The notes under the pieces: generated by a model
Databases searched by the model: none
Told to the model about the DNA's origin: nothing
What the model saw: the letters and a program-made list of their open reading frames with translations, nothing else
Origin: Bradyrhizobium sp. AS23.2
GTDB lineage: Bacteria > Pseudomonadota > Alphaproteobacteria > Rhizobiales > Xanthobacteraceae
Length of the DNA stretch: 64,000 nt
Reading direction: 5' to 3'
Assembly (NCBI RefSeq): GCF_001908185.1
Contig: NZ_LGHM01000047.1
Coordinates: 62,001-126,000, forward strand
In this document: positions 25,439 to 34,453 of the stretch, in pieces
Numbering within the stretch: position 1 is the stretch's first letter
How the letters are laid out: the number at the start of each line of letters is the position of its first letter
Program-made: the position numbers and the translations under genes

Positions 25439-27550
25439 ATGCTGGAAAAGGCAGAGGGCACCGAAGCGCCCATCAAGGTTGAGTTCGACAATTTCGAGCA
25501 CGGCTTTCCGGAAGGGTTCGGTCCGGGCTGGTGGGGCCATCTCGCGTACTGGATCGGCATCGCCTTTGCCACCTTCCAGCTCTATGTCGCGGCCTTCAAC
25601 TATCTGCCGAGCCAGGTGGTGCGCGGCGTCCATGTCGGCTTCCTCGTCCTTCTCACCTTCGGCCTGATCGCCAATTTCACCGCGAAGAGCGATTTCGGCC
25701 GTGCGCTGGGCTGGGTGATCGGCGCCGCCGGCTTCTTCTGCGGCCTCTATCAGTGGATCTTCTATGCCGATCTGATCGCGCGCGACGGCGATCCGACCAG
25801 GCTCGATCTCGCGGTCGGCACGGTGCTCGCGGTGCTGATCTTCGAGGGCACGCGGCGGCTGATGGGCGCGGCGCTGCCGCTGATGTGCGGCGCGTGCTTG
25901 CTCTACTGGTTCTTCGGGCAGTACCTGCCGTCGCCGCTCAACCATCGCGGCTATGACTTCGACCAGATCGTCACGCATCTGTCGTTCGGCACCGAGGGCT
26001 TCTACGGCGTGCCGATCTATGTCTCGGCGACCTACATCTTCCTGTTCATCCTGTTCGGCTCGTTCCTGGAGCGCGCCGGCATGATCCAGCTCTTCACCGA
26101 CGTCTCGCTCGGCCTGTTCGGCCGCACCCGCGGCGGCCCGGCGAAGGTCGCGGTGTTTGCTTCGGGCATGATGGGCACCATCTCCGGCTCCGGCGTCGCC
26201 AACGTCGTCACCGTCGGCCAGTTCACCATTCCGCTGATGATCAGGTTCGGCTATCGCCGCGCCTTCGCCGCTGGTGTCGAGGCCACCGCCTCGATGGGCG
26301 GACAGATCATGCCGCCGGTGATGGGCGCCGTTGCCTTCATCATGGCGGAGACGCTCGGCGTCCAGTACTCGGAGATCGTGAAAGCGGCCGCGATCCCCGC
26401 GGTGCTCTATTTCGCCTCCGCGTTCTGGATGGTGCATCTGGAAGCCGGCAAGCACGGCCTCACCGGCATGAAGCGCTCGGAAACTCCGAGCGCCTGGAAG
26501 GCGCTGGTGAAGGGCTGGTATCTCGTGCTGCCGCTCGCGGCGCTGGTCTACATGCTGTTCGAAGGCTTTACGCCACTCTATGCCGGCAGCATGGGCCTCG
26601 CACTGACGGTCGCGCTGATCCTCGGCGCCAGCATCACGGCGGGCGTCTCGGGCACGGCGATTCGCTACATCTTCTGGATCGGGCTCGCGCTCGTTGTCGC
26701 CGCGCTGTCGCGTGACGGCTTGCAGATCGTGCCGGTCGGCTGCGTCGTCGTCGCATTGATCCTCATCACCGCTTTCGTCCGCGGCGGTCTTGCGGCGCTG
26801 CGTTCCTGTCGCGACTCCCTGGCCGAGAGCGCCAAATCCGCCATCACGGTCGGCATGGCCTGCGCCATCGTCGGCGTCATCATCGGCATGATGTCGCAGA
26901 CCGGCGTCGGCACCATCTTCGGCGGCTGGGTGATCGGTCTCGGCGAGAAGAGCCTGTTCCTGGCGCTGATCATGACCATGCTGCTGTCGATCCTTCTCGG
27001 CACCGGCATTCCGACCATCCCGACCTACATCATCACCGCCGCGCTCGCCGCGCCCGCGCTGGCGAAGCTTGGCGTGCCGCTGATCGCGAGCCATATGTTC
27101 GCGTTCTATTACGGCATCATGGCCGACCTCTCGCCGCCGGTTGCGCTGGCCGCACTCGCGGCCGCGCCGATCGCGAAGGAGAATCCTGACAAGATCGGAT
27201 GGGAGGCGATGCGCATCGCGCTCGCCGGTTACGTCATTCCCTTCATCTTCGTCTATTCACCGGCGCTGATGCTGCAGGCCGGCGATCCCATGGCCGCCAA
27301 GCTCGGCTTCTACGGCGCGGTGGCGCTCGCGACCTTCAAGGCGCTGGTGGCGATCGCCCTGTTCGGCATGGTGGCGATCGGCTTCCTGTTCACGCGGCTG
27401 ACGTTCATAGAACGCGTGGTGGCGCTTGGCGCCGCGCTCTGCCTGCTCGGCGATTTCCCATTCAGCGACACAGCGGGCTTCGTGCTCTCCGCCGCGCTCG
27501 TGCTGTGGCAGTGGCGGCAGCGCCCGCCGGCAACGGTCGAGGCGGTGTGA
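25439..27550 (+). CDS. TRAP transporter fused permease (DctQM type, TAXI system)
   Basis: The 703-residue membrane protein combines the small (about four helices) and large (about twelve helices) TRAP subunits. Landmarks are SGSGVANVVTVGQFTIPLM and ASMGGQIMPPVMGAVAFIMA in the large subunit, and GTGIPTIPTYIITAALAAPA late in the chain. It imports the TAXI substrate using an ion gradient. ATG 25439 is chosen because the longer frame runs through the upstream repeat. A DUF1850 gene overlaps its stop. Confidence 0.9.
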   Translation: MLEKAEGTEAPIKVEFDNFEHGFPEGFGPGWWGHLAYWIGIAFATFQLYVAAFNYLPSQVVRGVHVGFLVLLTFGLIANFTAKSDFGRALGWVIGAAGFFCGLYQWIFYADLIARDGDPTRLDLAVGTVLAVLIFEGTRRLMGAALPLMCGACLLYWFFGQYLPSPLNHRGYDFDQIVTHLSFGTEGFYGVPIYVSATYIFLFILFGSFLERAGMIQLFTDVSLGLFGRTRGGPAKVAVFASGMMGTISGSGVANVVTVGQFTIPLMIRFGYRRAFAAGVEATASMGGQIMPPVMGAVAFIMAETLGVQYSEIVKAAAIPAVLYFASAFWMVHLEAGKHGLTGMKRSETPSAWKALVKGWYLVLPLAALVYMLFEGFTPLYAGSMGLALTVALILGASITAGVSGTAIRYIFWIGLALVVAALSRDGLQIVPVGCVVVALILITAFVRGGLAALRSCRDSLAESAKSAITVGMACAIVGVIIGMMSQTGVGTIFGGWVIGLGEKSLFLALIMTMLLSILLGTGIPTIPTYIITAALAAPALAKLGVPLIASHMFAFYYGIMADLSPPVALAALAAAPIAKENPDKIGWEAMRIALAGYVIPFIFVYSPALMLQAGDPMAAKLGFYGAVALATFKALVAIALFGMVAIGFLFTRLTFIERVVALGAALCLLGDFPFSDTAGFVLSAALVLWQWRQRPPATVEAV

Positions 27551-27924
27551 GCCTCTGCTTCGCAACCGTCGGGGGCGTGAAGGCGCTGGCGCTTTCCGCG
27601 TTCACGCTGGTGTGGACGCATTCGATTGCGAAGGTCGACTGGCAGGAAGACTGGCGCGTCACCCCCGCTGGCCTCGTGCTGGTGCGGGCCCGCGTCAAGG
27701 GCACCGGCCCCGGCATGGAGCCGCCGCCCGAAGCGCGGCTCGTCGACGGCTGGTTTCAGTGGCAGCCGAAGCGCGCGCCGATGCAGGAGGTCGTGCTCGG
27801 CAATTCAGGTGCGGCCGGGGAATGGCGGCTGTGCCATGACGGAAGCTGCCAAACGCTTTCGGAGATTGTCGGCCATCCCATCGGTGCTAACGTCACCAGG
27901 ATGAAGGTCTGCAACGATCCGTAG
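27547..27924 (+). CDS. DUF1850 protein, TAXI-TRAP partner
   Basis: The gene starts with GTG inside a GTGA overlap with the permease stop, giving 125 residues. The N terminus is hydrophobic (VKALALSAFTLVW), then HSIAKVDWQEDWRVTPAGLVL, ARVKGTGPGMEPPP and DGWFQWQPKRA appear, the pattern of DUF1850. Such proteins are regularly encoded next to TAXI-TRAP fused permeases and may support transport or assembly; the mechanism is unknown. The overlap implies translational coupling. Confidence 0.8.
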   Translation: MSLCFATVGGVKALALSAFTLVWTHSIAKVDWQEDWRVTPAGLVLVRARVKGTGPGMEPPPEARLVDGWFQWQPKRAPMQEVVLGNSGAAGEWRLCHDGSCQTLSEIVGHPIGANVTRMKVCNDP

Positions 27925-27970
27925 CCCGCAGCGTCGGGGCTACAATGAAGAACAACACAGGAGAAACGTG

Positions 27971-28777
27971 ATGGATCGGCTCAAGGGCAAGGTTGCGATG
28001 GTGGTGGGCGCCGGCTCGATCGGACCGGGTTGGGGCAACGGCAAGGCGACCGCGGTGACCTTCGCGCGCGAGGGCGCGCAGGTGTTTTGCGTCGATCGCA
28101 ACGGCGCGGCCGCCGAAGAGACCGCGAAGATCATCAACGATGAAGGCGGCAAGGCGACGGCGTTCACGGCCGATGTCTCGCGCGCCAGCGAGATCGAGGC
28201 GATGGTGGCGGCGTGCCTGAAGGCCTATGGCCGCATCGACGTGCTCGACAACAATGTCGGCATCGCCGAGATGGGCAGCGTGGTCGAGGTGACCGAGGAG
28301 AGCTGGGACCGCGTCTTCAGCGTCAACCTCAAGAGCGCCTACTTTGCCATGAAGCACGTCATTCCCGTGATGGTGAAGCAGGGCGGCGGCTCGATCATCA
28401 ACATCTCCTCGATCGCCTCGATTCGCCACATGGGTATCTCCTACGTCACCTACGGCACCTCGAAGGCCGCGATGAACCAGATGACGCGCACGACCGCGAT
28501 CGAGTTCGCGCGCCATCATGTGCGGGTGAACGCGATCCTGCCCGGCCTGATGAAGACGCCGATGGTCGCGCATTCCGCAGGGCTCGCGAGCAGCTATGCC
28601 AAGGGTGATGTCGAAGCGATGTGGCGTGCCCGCGACGCCCAGGTGCCGATGGGCCACATGGGCGACGCCTGGGACGTCGCCAATGCCGCGCTGTTCCTCG
28701 CCTCGGACGAGTCGAAATATGTGACGGGAATCGAGCTCGTGGTGGACGGCGGGATCACGTGCAAGGCGGGGGCATAG
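27971..28777 (+). CDS. Short-chain dehydrogenase/reductase (SDR)
   Basis: The 268-residue protein has the SDR cofactor motif in GAGSIGPGWGNGKATAVTFA, the NNVGIAEMG segment in place of NNAG, INISSIAS with catalytic Ser, and YVTYGTSKAAM with the Tyr-x-x-x-Lys pair. The Asp in VFCVDRNG suggests NAD preference. AGGAG precedes it; GTG at 27968 is an alternative start. The substrate is unknown. It lies 46 bases after the DUF1850 gene on the same strand. Confidence 0.85.
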   Translation: MDRLKGKVAMVVGAGSIGPGWGNGKATAVTFAREGAQVFCVDRNGAAAEETAKIINDEGGKATAFTADVSRASEIEAMVAACLKAYGRIDVLDNNVGIAEMGSVVEVTEESWDRVFSVNLKSAYFAMKHVIPVMVKQGGGSIINISSIASIRHMGISYVTYGTSKAAMNQMTRTTAIEFARHHVRVNAILPGLMKTPMVAHSAGLASSYAKGDVEAMWRARDAQVPMGHMGDAWDVANAALFLASDESKYVTGIELVVDGGITCKAGA

Positions 28778-28790
28778 CTTCAACCTCACT

Positions 28791-28962
28791 GTCGTCCCGG
28801 GGCGCGCGTAGCGCGAACCCGGGACCCATAACCAAAGGGAGGAGTCGTAGCACGAGCAGGTAACCACGGGTCTTCGCCAAATCACGTCCTGTGGTTATGG
28901 CGACGAGCGCAAGCGCTCGCGCAGGGGGCCCGGATCTGCGCTTCGCTTGTCCGGGACGACAG
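28791..28962. repeat. Long palindromic repeat, family C copy 1
   Basis: Ends are GTCGTCCCGGGGCGCGCG and CTTGTCCGGGACGAC. The centre has CGGGACCCATAACCA and CTGTGGTTATGG with CGGGTCTTCGCCAAA between. The other copies are at 29850-29995 and 53641-53801. Confidence 0.7.
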
Positions 28963-28977
28963 GGGCATGTTCGGCGC

Positions 28978-29748
28978 CTACTGCGCCAGCGCCAGAATCC
29001 CGCCGGCGAATGCGTGCCACGCGGCGGTCTCGCTGACCGGCCAGTTCAGCACCTTCACCGCCAGCAGCGCGAGCGTGCCGTAGATGTAGACCGGATGCAC
29101 GCGGCCCTCGGTGCGCCAGTCGCGCACCATGGCGACGACGAGCAGGAGCGACGCGACCACCGCCGGCGCGATCGTCACCGACACCGGCGGCGGGCCGGGC
29201 TGGCCGGGCGGCGCGAGGAAGGTCATGAACCAGCGTGCGATCGGGGCATCGAGAATCGAGACCGCGGCGAGCAGCATCAGGCGCTTGTGAATCTCGGGCC
29301 TGCGCGTGTTCATGATCGCGAGCACGAACACCACCGCGAAGAACGCGATCCCGCTCATCGGCACGATCGAGAAGCCGATCCCGGCATCTTGCTGTCCGAG
29401 CGCCGCGGAATGCTTCATCACATGTACAGAGGCGAGGAAGCCGAAGATCGTCATCGCGGTCGCGAGCGAGACGCCGACGATGCCGAGCGCGCGATGATTG
29501 ACCACGCGGCCCGAGGCGGCGAGCCAGGTCTGGATCACGAAATAGACCGACCAGGTGGAGAACAAGAGCCCGTGAAAATGAATGACCGGGCTCGCGGACA
29601 ACGTCCCCTTGGCGAGCGGCACCCAATAGGTCGGTGCGAAGCCGAGAAGCGCCGTGGCCGCGCAGGCCAGGGACATGTGGAGATAAAAATTTCGTGCAGG
29701 CGACGCATCACGCGCGCGTACACGACGGTCGTCGGTAAGGGTCGTCAT
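28978..29748 (-). CDS. Seven-helix integral membrane protein, unknown function
   Basis: The 256-residue protein shows about seven hydrophobic segments, among them MSLACAATALLGFAPTYW, VIHFHGLLFSTWSVYFVIQT and VTIAPAVVASLLLVVAMV. His residues in HFHG and MKHS could bind metal or heme, but no motif is diagnostic. The gene sits alone between two copies of repeat family C. The role is unknown. Confidence 0.7.
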   Translation of the reverse strand: MTTLTDDRRVRARDASPARNFYLHMSLACAATALLGFAPTYWVPLAKGTLSASPVIHFHGLLFSTWSVYFVIQTWLAASGRVVNHRALGIVGVSLATAMTIFGFLASVHVMKHSAALGQQDAGIGFSIVPMSGIAFFAVVFVLAIMNTRRPEIHKRLMLLAAVSILDAPIARWFMTFLAPPGQPGPPPVSVTIAPAVVASLLLVVAMVRDWRTEGRVHPVYIYGTLALLAVKVLNWPVSETAAWHAFAGGILALAQ

Positions 29749-29849
29749 GAGGGATGAGTCTGGGACGGCGGCGTTTGGTTCAACGCCGGCACTGTCCTGT
29801 GTGGTCTAGCGCACGTTGTTCAATCGCAAATATTGCCTCAATCTCGATT

Positions 29850-29995
29850 GTCGTCCCGGGGCGCGCGCAGTGCGAGCCCGGGACCCATAACCACGAGCGG
29901 TAGGATGACGCGAGGTCGGTAACTCCGAGTCTTCGCCAAACTTCTTCCTGTGGTTATGGATCCCGGATCTGCGCTTCGCTTGTCCGGGACGACAG
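29850..29995. repeat. Long palindromic repeat, family C copy 2
   Basis: Begins GTCGTCCCGGGGCGCGCG, contains CGGGACCCATAACCACG and CTGTGGTTATGG, and ends CTTGTCCGGGACGACAG. Together with copy 1 it flanks the membrane-protein gene. Confidence 0.7.
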
Positions 29996-30009
29996 CGGAG
30001 TTTGCTGGC

Positions 30010-31555
30010 TCACCCTCCTGCGCTCAATTCCGCGCGATCAAGCTCCTCCTCGAGGCGATGGAAGGCGTCGTCGCCGATCACTTCGGTAGCGCGCAGTTCG
30101 AAGATCGATTTGCGCGCGGCTTCGATGGCGCGGCGGCGCAGGGGATCGGTCGGCATCTCGCCGCTGGCGATGCCGCCGTTCGGATCGTTCTCGGCCTGCA
30201 TGAGGGTGGCGCGATATTCGAGTCGCAGGATTTCGGCCTCTTCCGACGGATCGCTTTCGATCGCATCGAGCGCCGCTCGATAGGCGACGGCGCGTCCGCG
30301 CGCAACCTCGACGCCGACGGGGTCGTCGTCCCTGAGGCCGAAGGCCAGGATCAGCGGCCGCAGCGTCAGCCCCTGGATGATGAGCGATCCCAGCACCACC
30401 GCGAAGGCGATGAAGACGATGAAGTCGCGTTGGGGAAAGTTCTCCGGCAGGGCAAAGGCGGTGGCGAGTGTGACGAGGCCGCGCATGCCGCACCAGGAGA
30501 TAATGAGGCCGCCCTTCCGCGAGGCAACGGCCTTGGGGTCCTTGGGATGATAGAGCCCGCGCACGATCAGGACGCGCAGCGTCGTGCGGTAGAACGTCAC
30601 CCAGAGCAGCCGCACCAGCACCACCGTGAGCAGGATCCAGGCCGCGGCCACGCAATATTCCCAGCGCACGTCCGCGTCCAACCGCGACCAGATCGGCCGC
30701 ATCTGCATGCCGATCAGCATGAAGGCGAGCACATTTAGTACAAACACCATCGTCTCCCACACCGCATAGGACGGCACCCGCAGCCGTGCCGGGATGCGTG
30801 CCGGCGCCGTACGTGCGACGGCGATGGCGTAGACCACGATGGTAAGGATGCCGGAGAGGCCGAGATGCTCGGCGGTGATCCAGATCATGAAAGTGGTGGC
30901 GAACTGCAGGATGATCGCGCTCGGCACCTCCTTTACGCGCTCCATGATGGGCGGGATGACGCGTGCGGCGAGAAGACCGGCGAGGACGCTGCCGACCAGC
31001 CCCAGCGCAATCGTCGGCGCGACCTCGCTCCATTTCAAATGCTCCGTGGCGACCGCGCCGACTGCGATGCGATAGATCAAGAGCGCGCTGGCGTCGTTAA
31101 GCAGGCTCTCGCCTTCAAGCACCTTCACCATGCGGTGAGGCAGCTTGACCTGGCTCAGGATCGCGACAGCCGCAGCGGCATCCGGGGGGCGCCACGATGG
31201 CGCCGAGCGCGATCGCCGCGGCCCAGGGCATATCGGGCACCAGCCGGTGGGCGACGTAGGCCACGCCGGCCGTGGTCAGGCCGACCGCCGCCACCACGAG
31301 CGTCGAGACCGGAATCCAGTTGTTGCGGAGATCGCGCAGCGAGGTGTCGTAAGCGGCGTCCAGAAGCACCGGTGCGACAAAAAGCGCCAGCGCCAGGTCT
31401 GGCTCGAGCGTCCAAGTCGGGCTCTTCGGCACGAAGGCGATCAGCGCGCCGCCGATGGCGAGAAAGGTCGGGTAGGGGACCTTGATCCGCCGCGCCAGCG
31501 CCGATAAGGCAACGGCGCCGAGCAGCAACGCGATGATCCATTCGAATGTCGACAC
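30010..31555 (-). pseudogene. CPA1-type Na+/H+ antiporter, split by a +1 frameshift
   Basis: The N-terminal frame (MSTFEWIIALLLGAVALSAL to ALGAIVAPP, from 31555) is an antiporter start and stops at 31115. The other frame, from 31131, begins VKVLEGESLLNDASALLIYR, the next conserved piece. Deleting one G from the six-G run at 31184-31189 joins them as VAPPDAAAAVAILSQVKLPH and gives 514 residues, a normal CPA1 length with SLLNDA and a hydrophilic tail. The enzyme would exchange Na+ or K+ for H+ at the inner membrane. A sequencing error is as likely as a true mutation. Confidence 0.75.
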
Positions 31556-31656
31556 GAGAGTTCCGGAAGGCGATTTGAGCGATGCGACAGGCTAGCATCA
31601 ATCCGGCGTATAGCGGACAATCCGCTCCCAAGGCGAGCTTTCCGACTGCAACGACA

Positions 31657-32418
31657 ATGCGATCTTTTCTGATTCAATCGTCAGTTGCGGCGCTGATCTA
31701 TGCGCTCGCGCTCGGCGCGGCCCATGCTGCGACCGGCGGCGAGCCGGCTGCGGGGCCGCAGGTCGATATAGCGCCGTGCCTCACTGCCGCCGCGGCCGAC
31801 GATATGGACAAGGCGAATTCCGCCTGCGCGGCCGTGATCGACAACGAGAAGACGGCCAAGCCAGATCTGGTCAAGGCGCTCGCCGCGCGCGGCGCGCTTC
31901 TGGCACGGCACGACCAGATCGATCGTGCGATCGCCGACGACAGCCGCGCCTTGCAGCTCGATCCTACGCTAGCCGATCTCTTCAACGCACGCGGCGAGCT
32001 CTGGCTGAAGAAGGGCGACAAGCCCAAGGCGGTGCAGGATTTCGGCGCCGCGCTGAAGATCGATCCGAACCACGAGAAGGCCAAGGCCAATCACAAGGCA
32101 ATGGCACGCGAGCTCGAACGGATCGGTGCGCAGATGGCGGTCGCCGGCAAGCCCAGCTTCAATTGCGCCCGCGCGGCCCGCGCCGTGGAGAAGGCGATCT
32201 GCGCTAATCGCGAGCTCGCCGATCTCGACCGCGAGGTCTTTGCATCGAATGCCCGCGTGATCCGGGAAGCCCGCAATACGGGCGAGGCCAGGGCGCTTCA
32301 ACGCGAGCAGGATCAGTTCATCGCGCGTCGTAACGCCGCCTTCGGCCGGCCTGGTTATGATCTGAAGAAGGCAATGCAGGAGCGGCTGCAACGGCTCAAC
32401 GGGGTAGATGGGTATTGA
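31657..32418 (+). CDS. Exported TPR protein with LprI/DUF1311-like C terminus
   Basis: The 253-residue protein has a signal peptide (SVAALIYALALGAAHAAT), about two TPR units (DRAIADDSRALQLDPTLADL, KAVQDFGAALKIDPNHEKA) and a C-terminal module FNCARAARAVEKAICANREL ... RRNAAFGRPGYDLKKAMQER. The last part has the Cys spacing and ICxxxxLAxLDR pattern of the LprI-like lysozyme-inhibitor family. It is probably periplasmic. The next gene is a longer paralog with the same ends. Confidence 0.75.
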   Translation: MRSFLIQSSVAALIYALALGAAHAATGGEPAAGPQVDIAPCLTAAAADDMDKANSACAAVIDNEKTAKPDLVKALAARGALLARHDQIDRAIADDSRALQLDPTLADLFNARGELWLKKGDKPKAVQDFGAALKIDPNHEKAKANHKAMARELERIGAQMAVAGKPSFNCARAARAVEKAICANRELADLDREVFASNARVIREARNTGEARALQREQDQFIARRNAAFGRPGYDLKKAMQERLQRLNGVDGY

Positions 32419-32425
32419 GAGTTTT

Positions 32426-32573
32426 CTTCGCCTCTCCCCGCGTGCGTGGAGAGGCCGGAGTTTGCGCAGCAAATTCCGGGTGAGGGGGAGTCTCCACGCA
32501 CTGCTGCCGTCCCTGTGGAGACTCCCCCTCACCCCACCCTCTCCCCGCAAGCGGGGCGAGGGAGCGCGGGCGC
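32426..32573. repeat. Palindromic repeat, family D copy 1
   Basis: It begins CTTCGCCTCTCCCCGCG, contains AAATTCCGGGTGAGGGGGAG and its mirror ACTCCCCCTCACCCCACCCT, and ends GCAAGCGGGGCGAGGGA. The others are 34070-34250 and 57761-57906. Confidence 0.7.
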
Positions 32574-32661
32574 CGGTGGGCTCCTGACGACAGGCCCGAT
32601 TTGAACCCATTCTTTGCCCGCCGCGACAATGGTGAGAACCTGATGTCACGGAGCCTTCCTG

Positions 32662-34047
32662 ATGTGCGGCACGCGTTCTTCCGCGCAAATGTTTCCTTTT
32701 GCCAAAATATCGCTTCGCGCCTTCCTCCTCAGCACGGCGATCAGCCTTGCCCTCGCTGCCCCGGCCTCGGCCGGCACCGATTGCGTGTCGGGCAGCAAGG
32801 CCGCTCCGGCCGAGCTGATCACGGCGTGCAGCGCCATCATCGACCAGGCCTCAAATCCATCCTCCGACCGCGCCGCGGCCCTGCTGGTTCGTGCGGACGC
32901 CAACGCGCGGACCTCGGGCGGCCTCACACAGGCGCTGCGGGACATCGACCGCGCCATTGCGCTCGACGGCAAGAATGCAAAGGCCTGGCGCCTGCGCGGC
33001 GATCTCTTGCGCGAGGCCGGCGGCGATCTCAATCGCGCCGCGGTTGACCTCAGCAAGGCGATCGAGCTCGATCCGCAGGATGCGGAGGCCTACGAGCTGC
33101 GCGGCGTCATCTATACAAACCAGCGCCGGCTCGACCGCGCGCTCGCCGATTACGACCAGGCGATCAAGCTGAAGCCGGATGATGCGCAGGCCTGGTCCGA
33201 CCGCGGCGTGACCTATTATCTCGGCGGCGACAACGAGAAGGCGGTCCGCGATCTCAGTGAGGCGCTGCGGCTCGATCCGAACCGGGCGCGCAGCTACACC
33301 AACCGCGGCGCGGCCTACAAGAAGCTCGGCCAGCTCGACAAGTCCGTCGCCGACGACGGGGACGCGATCAGGCTCGACCCGAAGGTACCGGAATATTACG
33401 ACAATCGCGGCCTGTCGCTGGCCGAGATGGGCGAGTACGACAAGGCAATCGCCGACTACGACCAGGCACTGCGGCTGGCGCCGCGGCCCAATTTCTTCAC
33501 CAATCGCGGCGATTCCTACCAGCTCAAGGGCGAGCTCGGCGCGGCGCTGAACGACTACGAGGCCGCGCTGAAGATCGATCCGAACTTCGCGCAGACCTAC
33601 AACAACCGCGCGGTGCTCTACAAGAAGATGGGCGAGCGCAGGAAGGCGCTGGCCGATTACGAGACCGCGCTGAAGCTCGATCCCGGCAATGAGAACGCAG
33701 CTGCCGGCCGCCGCACCATGATTGCGGAGATCGCGAAGTTCGGCGCCGAGCCGCTGCGTCCGCTCGCAGCGAATTCCGGCAACGGCCCGTCGTTTGATTG
33801 CGCTACCGCGAAGCGCGAGGTCGAGAAGGTGATCTGTGCCGATCCGCAACTCGGTATGCTCGACCGCCAGATCGCAGAGACCTACGTGCGCGTGCTGAAA
33901 TCCGCAAACAAGCGGTCGGCGAACGACCTGCGCAAGACCCAGCGCGATTTCCTCGCCACCCGCAACACCAGCTTCGGCCGTCCGGGTTATGATCTGAGGA
34001 AGGTCATGCAGGAACGGCTGCAGCGCCTGAATGCGATGGAGGGCTGA
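32662..34047 (+). CDS. Exported TPR protein (about eight repeats) with LprI/DUF1311-like C terminus
   Basis: The 461-residue protein has a signal peptide (ISLRAFLLSTAISLALAAPA, cut near ASAGT). Consecutive TPRs (about residues 75-365) include DRALADYDQAIKLKPDDAQA, EKAVRDLSEALRLDPNRARS and DKAIADYDQALRLAP. The C-terminal module (FDCATAKREVEKVICADPQL ... FGRPGYDLRKVMQER) matches the preceding gene. GGAG 8 bases before the ATG at 32662 decides the start. It may scaffold envelope complexes or counter lysozyme-like enzymes; both are inference. Confidence 0.8.
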   Translation: MCGTRSSAQMFPFAKISLRAFLLSTAISLALAAPASAGTDCVSGSKAAPAELITACSAIIDQASNPSSDRAAALLVRADANARTSGGLTQALRDIDRAIALDGKNAKAWRLRGDLLREAGGDLNRAAVDLSKAIELDPQDAEAYELRGVIYTNQRRLDRALADYDQAIKLKPDDAQAWSDRGVTYYLGGDNEKAVRDLSEALRLDPNRARSYTNRGAAYKKLGQLDKSVADDGDAIRLDPKVPEYYDNRGLSLAEMGEYDKAIADYDQALRLAPRPNFFTNRGDSYQLKGELGAALNDYEAALKIDPNFAQTYNNRAVLYKKMGERRKALADYETALKLDPGNENAAAGRRTMIAEIAKFGAEPLRPLAANSGNGPSFDCATAKREVEKVICADPQLGMLDRQIAETYVRVLKSANKRSANDLRKTQRDFLATRNTSFGRPGYDLRKVMQERLQRLNAMEG

Positions 34048-34069
34048 GAAGCCGCGAGACGCTCGTGCT

Positions 34070-34250
34070 CTTCGCCTCTCCCCGCCTGCGGACCGCCTGC
34101 GGGGAGAGGCCGGAATTTGCGTAGCAAATTCCGGGTGAGGGGGACTCTCCGCGAGTCCAACTCTTACCGTCCCCGGGGAGACTCCCCCTCACCCCAACCC
34201 TCTCCGAGCGAGCGTAGCTCGTCTCGACCCCGCAAGCGGGGCGAGGGGGG
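34070..34250. repeat. Palindromic repeat, family D copy 2
   Basis: Starts CTTCGCCTCTCCCCGCC and ends GCAAGCGGGGCGAGGGG, with AAATTCCGGGTGAGGGGGAC and ACTCCCCCTCACCCCAACCC inside. It fills about half of the 406-base gap before prpE; the remainder shows no ORF. Confidence 0.7.
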
Positions 34251-34453
34251 CACCACCGACGCGGCAGCAGAGTTATCCATTTCGTCGAGACAAGCGCTCC
34301 CTCCTCCAAAAGACCCATTCTTTTCAGCTTGAACCGCCGCCCGTTCCCGGGAAAATAGCCCTCAAAGGCCGGCACTTGATCCGTGTCATGGCGGGACTTC
34401 CGTCCTGCCGCAAGGTCGAGGCCAGGCGAAATAAAGGGAACGGGAGCGCGGGA

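Noticed and set aside
25271..27094. Minus-strand frame of 607 residues opposite the TRAP permease
   Set aside because: Its composition (Asp/Arg/Gln-rich repeats) is typical of the antisense of GC-rich membrane-protein codons.
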